This document shows positions 15,032-21,419 of a DNA stretch of 53,938 nucleotides, in pieces. Each line of letters begins with the position of its first letter. Positions within the stretch are counted from its first letter, which is position 1. The notes beneath the pieces were generated by a model. That model was not told where the DNA came from. It saw nothing but the letters and a program-made list of their open reading frames with translations, and did not search any database. Position numbers and translations under genes: made by a program. The stretch comes from a virus. The stretch is from positions 1 through 53,938 of the IMG/VR virus record IMGVR_UViG_3300033146_007470. One strand, given 5' to 3'.

Positions 15032-15114
15032 GCAAAATAGAAATCTGGCTTATCAAACTTGGTAACCAGACTATGTTGGCAAGTAGTACAAGGGTTCGAG
15101 TCCCTCATTCTGCA
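15032..15114 (+). tRNA. Aberrant tRNA-like gene (8-nt anticodon loop)
   Basis: Acceptor GCAAAAT/ATTCTGC has one A·C mismatch. A very long D-arm is closed by CTGG/CCAG. The anticodon stem ACTAT/GTAGT closes an 8-base loop GTTGGCAA. T-arm AGGG-TTCGAGT-CCCT. A 7-base reading of the loop would give GGC (Ala) or TGG (Pro). Possibly degenerate. Confidence 0.45.
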
Positions 15115-15187
15115 ATGAAGCTTATTGAATATATAAGATGAGAGTGATAATAATTACGTAATAAAACACTCGAGTCTTATATTATAT

Positions 15188-15258
15188 GGACCATTTGAGT
15201 AGTGGTAGCTCGCTTCCCTTTCACGGAAGAAGCCCCGGATCGTGCCCGGGATGGTCTA
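15188..15258 (+). tRNA. tRNA-Glu (anticodon TTC)
   Basis: Acceptor GGACCAT/ATGGTCT, anticodon stem CTTCC/GGAAG with loop CTTTCAC, T-stem CCCGG/CCGGG. The T-loop ATCGTGC departs from the usual TTC. Confidence 0.85.
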
Positions 15259-15264
15259 TAACAT

Positions 15265-15337
15265 GGATCGTTAGTATATCGGTTTAGTACACCGGATTTT
15301 CATTCCGGCAAGACGGGTTCGACTCCCGTACGATCTA
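15265..15337 (+). tRNA. tRNA-Glu (anticodon TTC), second copy
   Basis: Acceptor GGATCGT/ACGATCT, anticodon stem CCGGA/TCCGG with loop TTTTCAT, T-arm ACGGG-TTCGACT-CCCGT. With the CTC gene at 3153 this makes three Glu tRNAs in the window. Confidence 0.88.
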
Positions 15338-15352
15338 TATAAGGAGTATTAA

Positions 15353-15610
15353 GTGATAAAAGAATTTGATAAAGAAGGCATACAATTATTTATGAATGAG
15401 TGGATAGCTGCAACTATGGAAGTGGTAAATAGACATAATTTGATTATGCAAGAACCATCTATCAAAGCGAGCCTAGATCAATTAGATGTTAATTTGAGTG
15501 TTACTTCTATTGGCGGTCAAGATTTATCTAAATTAGGTCTTCAGGAGAGGGAGACAATAACATCGGAGTCGGGTCATATTTGTGAAATTATACCTTTCCC
15601 AACCTCATGA
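15353..15610 (+). CDS. Small protein, unknown
   Basis: An 85-residue protein with a GTG start and SD AAGGAG. Helical N-terminus, then a Ser/Thr-rich segment. Its stop overlaps the next ATG. No family recognised. Confidence 0.6.
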   Translation: MIKEFDKEGIQLFMNEWIAATMEVVNRHNLIMQEPSIKASLDQLDVNLSVTSIGGQDLSKLGLQERETITSESGHICEIIPFPTS

Positions 15611-15990
15611 TATTTGAGGGCCTTCCAAACCTCTGGTTGTATATTTTAATTGGGACTTTTACCATCTCATCTATACTTTTATTCTTCTTATCCAAATATG
15701 TTATTAGACAGGGGAGAGTGAAGAACAATTATGAGGTGGAGAGGAATACATGTAAATTCTGTTTCCTAACAGAAAGGGATCAATTGATATTCCTTATGGT
15801 TGTAAATACATTGAGAGATAAAGATAACGTATTTAAGGTGTATAGGAATGAAAGGAAATTAATGTTTGTAGATAAAGAAACAGCATATGGCGCAAAAAGT
15901 GTGTTAGATTCCTACATTAAATGGAATAAAATGTATAAAGTAGATGTTAGTGTTAAAGAAGAATTTTTATATATTAAATATGGAGAATGA
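15607..15990 (+). CDS. Membrane-anchored protein, unknown
   Basis: A 127-residue protein. One N-terminal transmembrane helix (about residues 10-29, LYILIGTFTISSILLFFL), then a cytoplasmic alpha/beta domain. Coupled to both neighbours through 4-base overlaps. No family recognised. Confidence 0.65.
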   Translation: MIFEGLPNLWLYILIGTFTISSILLFFLSKYVIRQGRVKNNYEVERNTCKFCFLTERDQLIFLMVVNTLRDKDNVFKVYRNERKLMFVDKETAYGAKSVLDSYIKWNKMYKVDVSVKEEFLYIKYGE

Positions 15991-16241
15991 TTATGGATGC
16001 GGCTGCTTTATTAGCTAAGGCTTCTCTTCTTGATTTAAACCAAGGCGAGATTAAATTTTTAGAATATAAGTTGGGTATGTCTGGTGCATTCTATAGAGGA
16101 TTATTTGAACTCTATTTTAAGGCGGATAGATTTAATAAGAGGATACTATTAAATGCATGGCCACAAGAGATGGAAGCTGTTGATAGATTCTCAAATGAGA
16201 GTGGATATTGGGATGAATTGCAGAAGAAGGTAGGATTATAA
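15987..16241 (+). CDS. Small helical protein, unknown
   Basis: An 84-residue, mostly helical protein starting MIMDAAALLAKASLLDLNQ; its ATG forms an ATGA overlap with the previous stop (ATG 15993 is the alternative start). No family recognised. Confidence 0.6.
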   Translation: MIMDAAALLAKASLLDLNQGEIKFLEYKLGMSGAFYRGLFELYFKADRFNKRILLNAWPQEMEAVDRFSNESGYWDELQKKVGL

Positions 16242-16267
16242 GGAGGTGAGTTTTGTTTAGTGATTTT
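16240..16267 (+). repeat. Direct repeat with strong SD before tRNA-Phe (copy 1)
   Basis: AAGGAGGTGAGTTTTGTTTA, then GTGATTTT, overlapping the stop of the preceding gene. Copy 2 is at 16361. Each opens a short TTG-started frame (MFSDFRHV...) running into tRNA-Phe. Confidence 0.7.
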
Positions 16268-16273
16268 AGACAT

Positions 16274-16345
16274 GTGGCTTTGCTGAAATAGGTATCAGAA
16301 ATGACTGAAAATCATTGTTTCCGAGTTCAATTCTCGGGGGCCACA
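16274..16345 (+). tRNA. tRNA-Phe (anticodon GAA)
   Basis: Acceptor GTGGCTT/GGGCCAC, anticodon stem AATGA/TCATT with loop CTGAAAA, T-arm CCGAG-TTCAATT-CTCGG. Confidence 0.9.
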
Positions 16346-16360
16346 ATATATTAAATTAAG

Positions 16361-16387
16361 AAGGAGGTAAATTTTGTTTAGTGGTTT
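16361..16387 (+). repeat. Direct repeat with strong SD before tRNA-Phe (copy 2)
   Basis: AAGGAGGTAAATTTTGTTTA, then GTGGTTT. Nearly the same as 16240-16267 and again followed by a tRNA-Phe. The TTG frame (MFSGFITRI) ends inside the tRNA. Confidence 0.7.
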
Positions 16388-16393
16388 TATTAC

Positions 16394-16466
16394 GCGGATA
16401 TGATGGTAACTGGTAACCTTTTTCACTGAAGATGAAATATTTTCCGTTCAAGTCGGAATATCCGCA
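16394..16466 (+). tRNA. tRNA-Phe (anticodon GAA), second copy
   Basis: Acceptor GCGGATA/TATCCGC, anticodon stem TTTCA/TGAAA with loop CTGAAGA, T-arm TTCCG-TTCAAGT-CGGAA. It differs widely from copy 1 although the leader is duplicated. Confidence 0.85.
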
Positions 16467-16471
16467 TACAT

Positions 16472-16546
16472 GGCTGCGTAGCATAGTTGGTTTAATGCAG
16501 TGCCCTCATAAGGCGAAGACCGGAGATTCGAATTCTCCCGTAGCTA
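16472..16546 (+). tRNA. tRNA with anticodon CAT (Met, or Ile if lysidine-modified)
   Basis: Acceptor GGCTGCG/CGTAGCT with two G·U pairs, anticodon loop CTCATAA on stem TGCC/GGCG, T-arm GGAGA-TTCGAAT-TCTCC. Charging identity cannot be decided from sequence. Confidence 0.85.
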
Positions 16547-16548
16547 TT

Positions 16549-16576
16549 TTGGACATTTAATAAAATATGTTATAAT
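16549..16576 (+). promoter_or_regulatory. Sigma-70-like promoter with extended -10
   Basis: TTGGAC, 16-base spacer ending AATATGT, TATAAT; it starts 3 bases after the tRNA and 42 bases before ATG 16618. Confidence 0.78.
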
Positions 16577-16617
16577 TACTATAGTAATTGAAAATATAAT
16601 TATTGTAAGAGGTAAAT

Positions 16618-16952
16618 ATGGCAATTAAAAGAATATTTAAGCATTGGGTTGCTTATCAAAAACAGCATTTGAATTGAAGTGTTGGAATCCACGTTTCCTA
16701 TTACATGATGTTGATAAAATGATAATATTTCTTTTCTTATTTAGGGCAAAAGTATCATTTATTCATAGAATATATTCGACTCATCATATAAGAAATAGTA
16801 AAGTAATAGACAAAATGGCTGCAGTAGTGGATTGGGAAAGTTCTAGACGTACTAAGTCAGAAAAGTCTTTAACAGCTAGAGAATTTTTAGATAAATTCCA
16901 TCCTGAATTGAATATAACATTTAATCCAATTTTTATTGAATTGGGAATATAG
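16618..16952 (+). pseudogene. DUF5662-like protein gene with a -1 frameshift
   Basis: ATG 16618 with SD AAGAGGT starts MAIKRIFKHWVAYQKQHLN and stops at 16677. The continuation lies one frame back: WNPRFLLHDVDKMIIFLF, IHRIYSTHH, and an end at 16952. Joining them gives a full DUF5662-like protein (N-terminal HWVAYQKQH, then HD-like LLHDVDK). One extra T near 16670 restores the frame. Either a real mutation or a sequencing error. Confidence 0.7.
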
Positions 16953-16962
16953 GGAGTATTAA

Positions 16963-17194
16963 ATGGCAAAATTTAAATTTGATATAGAGGCTGGTGCGGA
17001 AAGGCGTCCGTGAGCAGATGAATAGATGGAAAGCTGATATTCAGTATAAAGAACCAGAGGCTATTATTAATATAACAGAGAATAAAGGTTTCATTGATTC
17101 CTACTTCACCTTCCGTGCCTCCAATATAAGTGACAATGTAGCAATAGCCTTACAAGATGCTCGTAGAAGACTTATGATATCCTATGAGGAGTAG
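16963..17194 (+). pseudogene. Small protein gene with a +1 frameshift
   Basis: ATG 16963 (SD GGAG) reads MAKFKFDIEAGAERRP and stops at 17013. The +1 frame continues REQMNRWKADIQYKEPEA to 17194. A one-base deletion near 17008 would give one 77-residue protein. The fused frame fits snugly between its neighbours, so a single gene is likely. Function unknown. Confidence 0.6.
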
Positions 17195-17196
17195 AT

Positions 17197-17502
17197 ATGT
17201 ACGATGATATTAAATTTTTAGAAATTGATTGTCCCACCTGTAAATGGGGACCTGATGATGGTACTATATGCCCCGTCTGTGGAACAGAAAGTAGCTGGGG
17301 AAGAATTAACATTCTTGACTATATTAAATCATCTGAGTTTGATGAGAGTGAAATAGAGGATTTAACCATAGCTTGTCCTGATTGTGTAAATATGACTTCT
17401 GATCCCCAGTATTGTTGCACGACTTGTTGGCAGGAAGGTGGAGACGGTAGAATAAACGTTCTCTCCTCCTTGAGAGAAGATTACCCGGAGGCGTTTGTAT
17501 AA
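17197..17502 (+). CDS. Protein with two zinc ribbons
   Basis: A 101-residue protein built from two similar halves, each with two Cys pairs (CPTCKWG...CPVCGTE; CPDCVNM...CCTTCWQ) followed by GRIN(I/V)L. Looks like an internal duplication of a zinc-ribbon module of about 50 residues. Acidic; possibly a protein-interaction or nucleic-acid adaptor. Function unknown. Confidence 0.7.
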   Translation: MYDDIKFLEIDCPTCKWGPDDGTICPVCGTESSWGRINILDYIKSSEFDESEIEDLTIACPDCVNMTSDPQYCCTTCWQEGGDGRINVLSSLREDYPEAFV

Positions 17503-17681
17503 TAGATAAAAAAGCATTTAAAACATTCAGGGAAATTATCTTAGATGTAGTTTCTGCAATTGATGAAGTTAACGAAAGGGTTGATGCATTAAGCGGTAAT
17601 AATTTTATAGTTATTCCACGTTCTGCAAAATTAGATAAAATAGAAAACAGATTATCCTGGTTGGAAGACGCCTTCCTATAA
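17502..17681 (+). CDS. Small helical protein, probable ATA start
   Basis: A frame of about 59 codons with helices REIILDVVSAIDEVNERVD and KLDKIENRLSWLEDAF. It resembles the 60-residue protein at 14716. No ATG/GTG/TTG is available: the only position that fits the SD GGAGG (17488-17492) is ATA 17499 or 17502, overlapping the previous stop. Either a rare ATA start, a lost start codon or a frameshift. Confidence 0.5.
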   Translation: MDKKAFKTFREIILDVVSAIDEVNERVDALSGNNFIVIPRSAKLDKIENRLSWLEDAFL

Positions 17682-17695
17682 GCATAATTTAAGGT

Positions 17696-17842
17696 ATGGA
17701 TGATATAACAGCTAAAAATCTCTTAGCAGGGAAGACGTGTGATGTATGTGATTATTATTTAGTTTGTCTAACCAATGAAAATAAGGAAATACAAACTAAA
17801 TTTAAGGATGAGACTTGTGAGAAGTGGGTACAACATGGGTGA
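17696..17842 (+). CDS. Small Cys-rich protein (CxxC...C...C-x2-W family)
   Basis: A 48-residue protein (MDDITAKNLLAGKTCDVCDYY, C, then DETCEKW). It belongs to a set of small paralogues here (27405, 27961, 45521, 49736, 52544) sharing CxxC, a third Cys, a fourth Cys and usually a Trp two residues on: probably one zinc site. ATG 17696 has AAGG upstream and a GCATA motif just before it. Confidence 0.65.
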   Translation: MDDITAKNLLAGKTCDVCDYYLVCLTNENKEIQTKFKDETCEKWVQHG

Positions 17843-18011
17843 AACGGATGAAGAGATGACTAAACGTTTCCTCCTGATGGGTGGAGATTATTATACTCCC
17901 CAGGATTTTGGATTTAATACTTTAACAGATATAATGATGGAAAAAGAATTTTATAATGGATTATTTGGGGATTATATCTATAAAGGATGTAAAATAAAGG
18001 AGTTGAAATGA
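17835..18011 (+). CDS. Small protein, unknown
   Basis: A 58-residue protein starting MGETDEEMTKRFLLMGGDY. Its start overlaps the end of the Cys-rich gene by 8 bases and its stop overlaps the next ATG by 4. No family recognised. Confidence 0.6.
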   Translation: MGETDEEMTKRFLLMGGDYYTPQDFGFNTLTDIMMEKEFYNGLFGDYIYKGCKIKELK

Positions 18012-18367
18012 TACAAGTGAATGGTAAAACTTATAATGTTGGTAATGCTAATAATATTAGTATTACTAATGGAGTAGTAATTGTTGATGGTAAGGAATTA
18101 AATGATGGAGATGAATCAGTAACGGAATTGATTATTAAAGTTGATCAACCTATACAAATACTTGATTGTAGTCAGGATGTTACTATCCATGGTACAGTTA
18201 GGAAAGTAAATGCTTTTGGTAGTGTTAGCTGCGGTAGTGTTGAGGGTGATGTATCTGCTGGTGGGAGCGTAAGATGTGACGATATTGGAGGTAATGTTTC
18301 AGCTGATGGAAGTGTAAGATGTGATGATATAAATGGGAACGTTACAGCTGGTGGTTCTATCAAGTAG
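18008..18367 (+). CDS. Beta-helix repeat protein
   Basis: A 119-residue protein. The C-terminal half consists of hexapeptide-like repeats (GSVSCGSVEGDVSAGGSV, RCDDIGGNVSADGSV, RCDDINGNVTAGGS), which fold as a right-handed beta-helix or bactofilin-like stack with Cys at equivalent positions. Such proteins are common in phages with unknown roles. Last gene before the 18370 promoter. Confidence 0.75.
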   Translation: MIQVNGKTYNVGNANNISITNGVVIVDGKELNDGDESVTELIIKVDQPIQILDCSQDVTIHGTVRKVNAFGSVSCGSVEGDVSAGGSVRCDDIGGNVSADGSVRCDDINGNVTAGGSIK

Positions 18368-18369
18368 TT

Positions 18370-18397
18370 TTGGACAATACAGAAAATATGGTATAAT
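18370..18397 (+). promoter_or_regulatory. Sigma-70-like promoter with extended -10
   Basis: TTGGAC, 16-base spacer ending AAATATGG, TATAAT; directly after the beta-helix gene and before a tRNA fragment and an endonuclease gene. Confidence 0.8.
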
Positions 18398-18415
18398 TAT
18401 ATATAAACAAATCGG

Positions 18416-18480
18416 GTCTATAGCCAAATGGTGAAGGCACTTTATTTAATGTACTAGAAAATAGTACAAATCCATTTAAC
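18416..18480 (+). tRNA. Truncated tRNA (5' half with D-arm)
   Basis: GGGTCTATAGCCAAATGGTG, then AAGGCA, has the typical start of a tRNA with D-stem GCC/GGC. A hairpin GTACTA-GAAAA-TAGTAC follows like a long variable arm, but no T-arm or 3' acceptor is present. The endonuclease gene at 18511 follows, so the 3' part was probably lost or displaced on insertion. Identity unknown. Confidence 0.45.
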
Positions 18481-18485
18481 GCCAT

Positions 18486-18510
18486 AAGATAATATAAAGG
18501 AGATTATCTT
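18486..18510 (+). promoter_or_regulatory. Hairpin sequestering the ribosome-binding site of an endonuclease gene
   Basis: The same 25 bases as 11667-11691: AAGATAAT/ATTATCTT stem, SD AAGGAG in the loop, ATG right after the stem. Confidence 0.7.
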
Positions 18511-19305
18511 ATGTACAATTGTGATATTTGCGGAGAGCAATTTGAAATTCGACAAGCTAAAGCTTCACACATGTGGCATGCTCATGGATCAGAAAAAAAG
18601 AAAAAGGAAGTTAGAATTAATCAATCTATACTTTCGTCTTTAGAACATGTTGACATAACTAAACAATGTGAAAAATGTGGTAATGATTTTGAAGTTAAAC
18701 GTACTTTAAATAAAGATGGAACACAACGAATTAGTAAAAAGGAAAGGAGATTTTGTTCATATAAATGTAGTAATAGTCATGTTCAAACAGAGGAAACAAA
18801 TAAAAAAAGATCAATGTCTATGACAAAAGAAAAACCTGTATGTAAAGTATGTGGTAAAAAATTAAGGAAAAAGAATAAACATGGATATTGTCAAAAATGT
18901 TGGTTTAAATCACCTGAATTTTTAATAGCAAACAAAAAAATGTCAGAAAAACTAAAAGGAAAATCTAAATCAGGAAATACAAAACGTTCTAAAAATGAAA
19001 TTCTTTTTCATGATTTATGTAAAGACCATTTTAATAATGTTAAACATAATGAGCCAGTTTTTAATGGTTGGGATGCTGATGTTATTATAGAAGATATTAA
19101 AACAGCTGTTCTTTGGAATGGCAAGTGGCATTATGAGAAAATAATGGAAGGTCATTCGCTAAAACAGGTTCAAAATAGAGATAGATTAAAATTGATAGAA
19201 ATAAAAAAGTTAGGGTGGGAAGCATATATAATAAAAGATATGGGTAAATACAATCCTGTATTTGTAAAAGAAAAATTTGATGAGTTCATTAGCACGCTCC
19301 AGTAG
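18511..19305 (+). CDS. Zinc-finger homing endonuclease with Vsr-like domain
   Basis: A 264-residue protein. The N-terminal zinc finger (YNCDICGEQFEIRQAKASH) and the second Cys cluster (CEKCGNDFEVKRTLNKDGTQ) match those of the pseudogene at 11692, but the nuclease half differs. Instead of HNH it has a Vsr/EDxHD-like domain (FNGWDADVIIEDIKTAVLW, WHYEKI, RDRLKLIEIKKLGWEAYII). So the DNA-binding module has been paired with two different nuclease types. Its stop lies inside tRNA-Ile; the SD is in a hairpin. Confidence 0.83.
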   Translation: MYNCDICGEQFEIRQAKASHMWHAHGSEKKKKEVRINQSILSSLEHVDITKQCEKCGNDFEVKRTLNKDGTQRISKKERRFCSYKCSNSHVQTEETNKKRSMSMTKEKPVCKVCGKKLRKKNKHGYCQKCWFKSPEFLIANKKMSEKLKGKSKSGNTKRSKNEILFHDLCKDHFNNVKHNEPVFNGWDADVIIEDIKTAVLWNGKWHYEKIMEGHSLKQVQNRDRLKLIEIKKLGWEAYIIKDMGKYNPVFVKEKFDEFISTLQ

Positions 19306-19369
19306 CTCAGTTGGTCAGAGCAGCATCCTTATAAGGTGAAGGCCGAAAGTTCAATTCTTTCCTGGAGTA
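19296..19369 (+). tRNA. tRNA-Ile (anticodon TAT)
   Basis: Acceptor GCTCCAG/CTGGAGT, D-stem GCTC/GAGC, anticodon loop CTTATAA (TAT) on stem CATC/GGTG, T-arm GAAAG-TTCAATT-CTTTC. A TAT tRNA-Ile reads ATA directly, without the lysidine-modified CAT type used by many bacteria. That suits an AT-rich genome. The first 10 bases overlap the endonuclease gene. Confidence 0.83.
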
Positions 19370-19373
19370 TATT

Positions 19374-19408
19374 TGGTCCTTGTGGACCCAAACAGGATTT
19401 TATCCTGA
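19374..19408 (+). other. Two adjacent small hairpins after the tRNA
   Basis: TTTGGTCC-TTG-TGGACCCAAA and CAGGA-TTTT-ATCCTG lie back to back between tRNA-Ile and the lipoprotein gene. There is no T-run, so a processing signal is more likely than a terminator. Confidence 0.4.
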
Positions 19409-19430
19409 ATAAATTTTTAAAGGTGTGTGT

Positions 19431-19811
19431 ATGAAAAAAATTTTATTTATGTTACTTTTAGTGTTAGTAATATTTGCTATGGTGAGTTGTAGTTCTGACG
19501 CTTATGTCGTATCAAGTAATCTCTCAAAAGCTGCTGATTCATTTGAGATTTATCGAAGAGTTGTATTCTACAATGGTATTACAGATACTTATATCCTCTC
19601 AATTGAAGGTTATAGTTCTGTAGGATTTTTTGACGATAAATTTGTTGTAACAGTGAAAACAGATGATGGTACTTTCCTTAAACATTATCTTGGAAGAGCT
19701 GATAATGTTTTCCCTTTTGTAGAACAGCTTGATAGTGTTGCTGTGAGTGATAGACATTATAGAGTTATATTTAAACCTTCTACAATTGTACCGAATATAG
19801 ACCTTCAGTAA
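19431..19811 (+). CDS. Beta-sandwich lipoprotein
   Basis: A 126-residue protein with lipoprotein signal peptide (MKKILFMLLLVLVIFAMVSC, lipobox MVSC). The beta-rich body (RVVFYNGITDTYILSIEGY, FFDDKFVVTVKT, DGTFLKHYLGRADNV) matches the phage beta-sandwich lipoprotein family. In many phages these are exposed on the host membrane; superinfection exclusion is often suggested, and remote homologues act as recombination directionality factors. ATG 19431 follows AAAGGTG. Confidence 0.8.
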   Translation: MKKILFMLLLVLVIFAMVSCSSDAYVVSSNLSKAADSFEIYRRVVFYNGITDTYILSIEGYSSVGFFDDKFVVTVKTDDGTFLKHYLGRADNVFPFVEQLDSVAVSDRHYRVIFKPSTIVPNIDLQ

Positions 19812-19817
19812 TTTCAT

Positions 19818-19833
19818 GAGCCCTTCGGGGCTC
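19818..19833 (+). other. UUCG hairpin
   Basis: GAGCCC-TTCG-GGGCTC, a very stable tetraloop stem without T-run, 7 bases before a tRNA-like gene; likely a 3' end protector or processing element. Confidence 0.6.
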
Positions 19834-19840
19834 AAAACAC

Positions 19841-19966
19841 GGCGGAGTATCCCAATGGCTGAAGAGAATACCGGTTAGTACTTCAGTTGCTAATTCACTT
19901 ACAGAAAGTGAATAAATTATGCGGGACGGAAGCAAACAAGTTGATTCGAATTCAACACTCGCGCCA
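19841..19966 (+). tRNA. Irregular, overlong class II tRNA-like gene
   Basis: It starts GGCGGAGTATCCCAATGGCT like a class II tRNA and ends with T-arm GTTGA-TTCGAAT-TCAAC and a 3' strand that pairs with the start if one base is bulged. At 126 bases it is about 35 too long. The stem TTAGTA/TGCTAA closes a 7-base loop CTTCAGT that would put TCA in the anticodon (reads TGA). A TTGCTAA stretch would suit Ser(GCT) but lacks a matching stem. A hairpin ATTCACTT/AAGTGAAT follows. Identity undecided; may contain an insert. Confidence 0.4.
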
Positions 19967-19968
19967 TT

Positions 19969-19996
19969 TTGAACGATTAAGAAAATATGGTATAAT
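19969..19996 (+). promoter_or_regulatory. Sigma-70-like promoter with extended -10
   Basis: TTGAAC, 16-base spacer ending AAATATGG, TATAAT; it drives the small-gene operon beginning at 20046. Confidence 0.78.
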
Positions 19997-20045
19997 TATT
20001 ATAGTAATTGAAAATATAATTATTATTATTATAAGAGGTGAGTGA

Positions 20046-20294
20046 ATGGATATAGATGATTTAACTTTGAAAGCATTAACAATAAGAACAGATCTTTTAA
20101 AAGGTGATGAGAAAGAAGCTGGCTTTAAAGCTGCAGAGTTACAAACTGCTCTTGAGAAGTTAGATGATGAAGGTTACATTCTAGTTAAAAAAGATGAACT
20201 TTTAATTCTAGCAAAAAGTGATTGGGGTAATTGGGAAGATTCATCCTACCCTATACTTGAACAACTTGGTGTTGATACTTCGGAGAGATTATGA
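20046..20294 (+). CDS. Small acidic protein, unknown
   Basis: An 82-residue, helical, acidic protein (TLKALTIRTDLLKGDEKEAG...). First gene of the 19969-promoter operon, SD AGAGGTGAGTG. Overlaps the next ATG by 4 bases. No family recognised. Confidence 0.65.
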   Translation: MDIDDLTLKALTIRTDLLKGDEKEAGFKAAELQTALEKLDDEGYILVKKDELLILAKSDWGNWEDSSYPILEQLGVDTSERL

Positions 20295-20521
20295 TACCTA
20301 ATAGAGTAATTGTTGATTATCATGGACAAGCAGTACCTTGCGAAATTGCTGAGAAGAGATATTACATTACATATGATATCGCGTTTAAAAGAAAGGACGG
20401 CTGGATATTAGGTGCATCAGAAGAGCATGAAGATATAGCATATGAAATGTGGAAAGATGAATGGGTTGCTTATTATAGAAGAATTGATGGTGAATGGATG
20501 GAGATTAAATATTATGAGTAA
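20291..20521 (+). CDS. Small protein, unknown
   Basis: A 76-residue beta-rich protein with several Trp/Tyr (DGWILGASEEHEDIAYEMW). ATGA overlap with the previous gene. No family recognised. Confidence 0.65.
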   Translation: MIPNRVIVDYHGQAVPCEIAEKRYYITYDIAFKRKDGWILGASEEHEDIAYEMWKDEWVAYYRRIDGEWMEIKYYE

Positions 20522-20732
20522 ATGGCCAGATTTTAAAACATGGAAGATTCATATGGAGAAGAGAGAAGATTTCAACACTGTTATGGATTGGAAGGAAGAA
20601 AGAGAGAAGTTTAAAGTTATTGATGTAGGACATTCTGATATGTGTTTCGTATTTGATAATGAAGAGAATATGGAAGATTTTCTTGGAATGATTATAATGA
20701 ATCATATGCATGTAAAGATGGAGGAAGTATGA
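20514..20732 (+). CDS. Small protein, unknown
   Basis: A 72-residue protein starting MSKWPDFKTWKIHMEKRED. The upstream extension of this frame lies in the previous gene and is rejected; the start overlaps that stop by 8 bases. Alpha/beta, no family recognised. Confidence 0.6.
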   Translation: MSKWPDFKTWKIHMEKREDFNTVMDWKEEREKFKVIDVGHSDMCFVFDNEENMEDFLGMIIMNHMHVKMEEV

Positions 20733-20956
20733 TTATTAGTGAGATAATGAAACAAATTCAAGTTACATTAGATGCTTTACAGAATATAACATTTCAAGTA
20801 AAAGGTATGGTTGCTATTATGCATAGAATAGCAGAAAATGATTATCAGAAAGAAGTAGTTGATACTGGTATGATTGAGCTAGAAGATAAAAGTAAAGAAG
20901 ATTGGATTAAAAATAGATTTGATTATTACCTATCTGAGGAGTTTATGAATGATTAA
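20729..20956 (+). CDS. Small helical protein, unknown
   Basis: A 75-residue protein with a long amphipathic helix (ISEIMKQIQVTLDALQNITF). ATGA overlap with the previous gene; the end overlaps the next frame. Coiled-coil-like; function unknown. Confidence 0.6.
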   Translation: MIISEIMKQIQVTLDALQNITFQVKGMVAIMHRIAENDYQKEVVDTGMIELEDKSKEDWIKNRFDYYLSEEFMND

Positions 20957-21163
20957 ACCAATGCCTCCAATAGGAAGAATAATGATAGAAGGACCATTTC
21001 AGAAAAAAAAGAACAAAGAGTTAATGACGCTTTTTTCTTGAGACATTTAGCTTCACACTTTGAGAATAATTGCATACTTTATAATGAAGCAGTAAAGTTG
21101 AAAGAAATTGCGGATAGATTAGAAAATAAAAATAAAACACATAGAGGAGATACATTATGTTAG
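20949..21163 (+). pseudogene. Small protein gene frameshifted in an A8 run
   Basis: ATG 20949 reads MIKPMPPIGRIMIEGPFQKK and then goes out of frame in an eight-A run at about 21002-21009. With one more A the frame continues EQRVNDAFFLRHLASHFENN to the stop at 21161-21163, overlapping the next ATG. The restored protein (about 71 residues) is helical; function unknown. Confidence 0.65.
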
Positions 21164-21390
21164 TGAAGTATGTTAGGGATAGTAAAAGACGACCTGTAGG
21201 AATTGTTGTGGCAACTGGTAAGTATAAGGTTGGTTGGTCCTTATGTAACGGCAAGGACAAATGGAATAAAGAAGTTGGTCTTTCATTAGCGGCTGGTAGA
21301 GCTGCATTACCTAAGAGTTTGGTTCCTGCCCAGACTGTTTCTAAGGCTGTTGCTAAAATGAAACAGAAAGCTTCTGAATTTTACAAATAA
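21157..21390 (+). CDS. Conserved small phage protein
   Basis: A 77-residue basic protein: RRPVGIVVATGKYKVGWSL, CNGKDKWNKEVGL, GRA. This layout is seen in many unrelated phages as an uncharacterised family. SD GGAGA. Function unknown. Confidence 0.75.
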   Translation: MLVKYVRDSKRRPVGIVVATGKYKVGWSLCNGKDKWNKEVGLSLAAGRAALPKSLVPAQTVSKAVAKMKQKASEFYK

Positions 21391-21419
21391 AATCATGCCA
21401 GAGATTATTCTGGCAATAT

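Noticed and set aside
14887-15141. Overlapping ORFs on both strands
   Set aside because: They cover tRNA-Tyr and the following tRNA-like gene.
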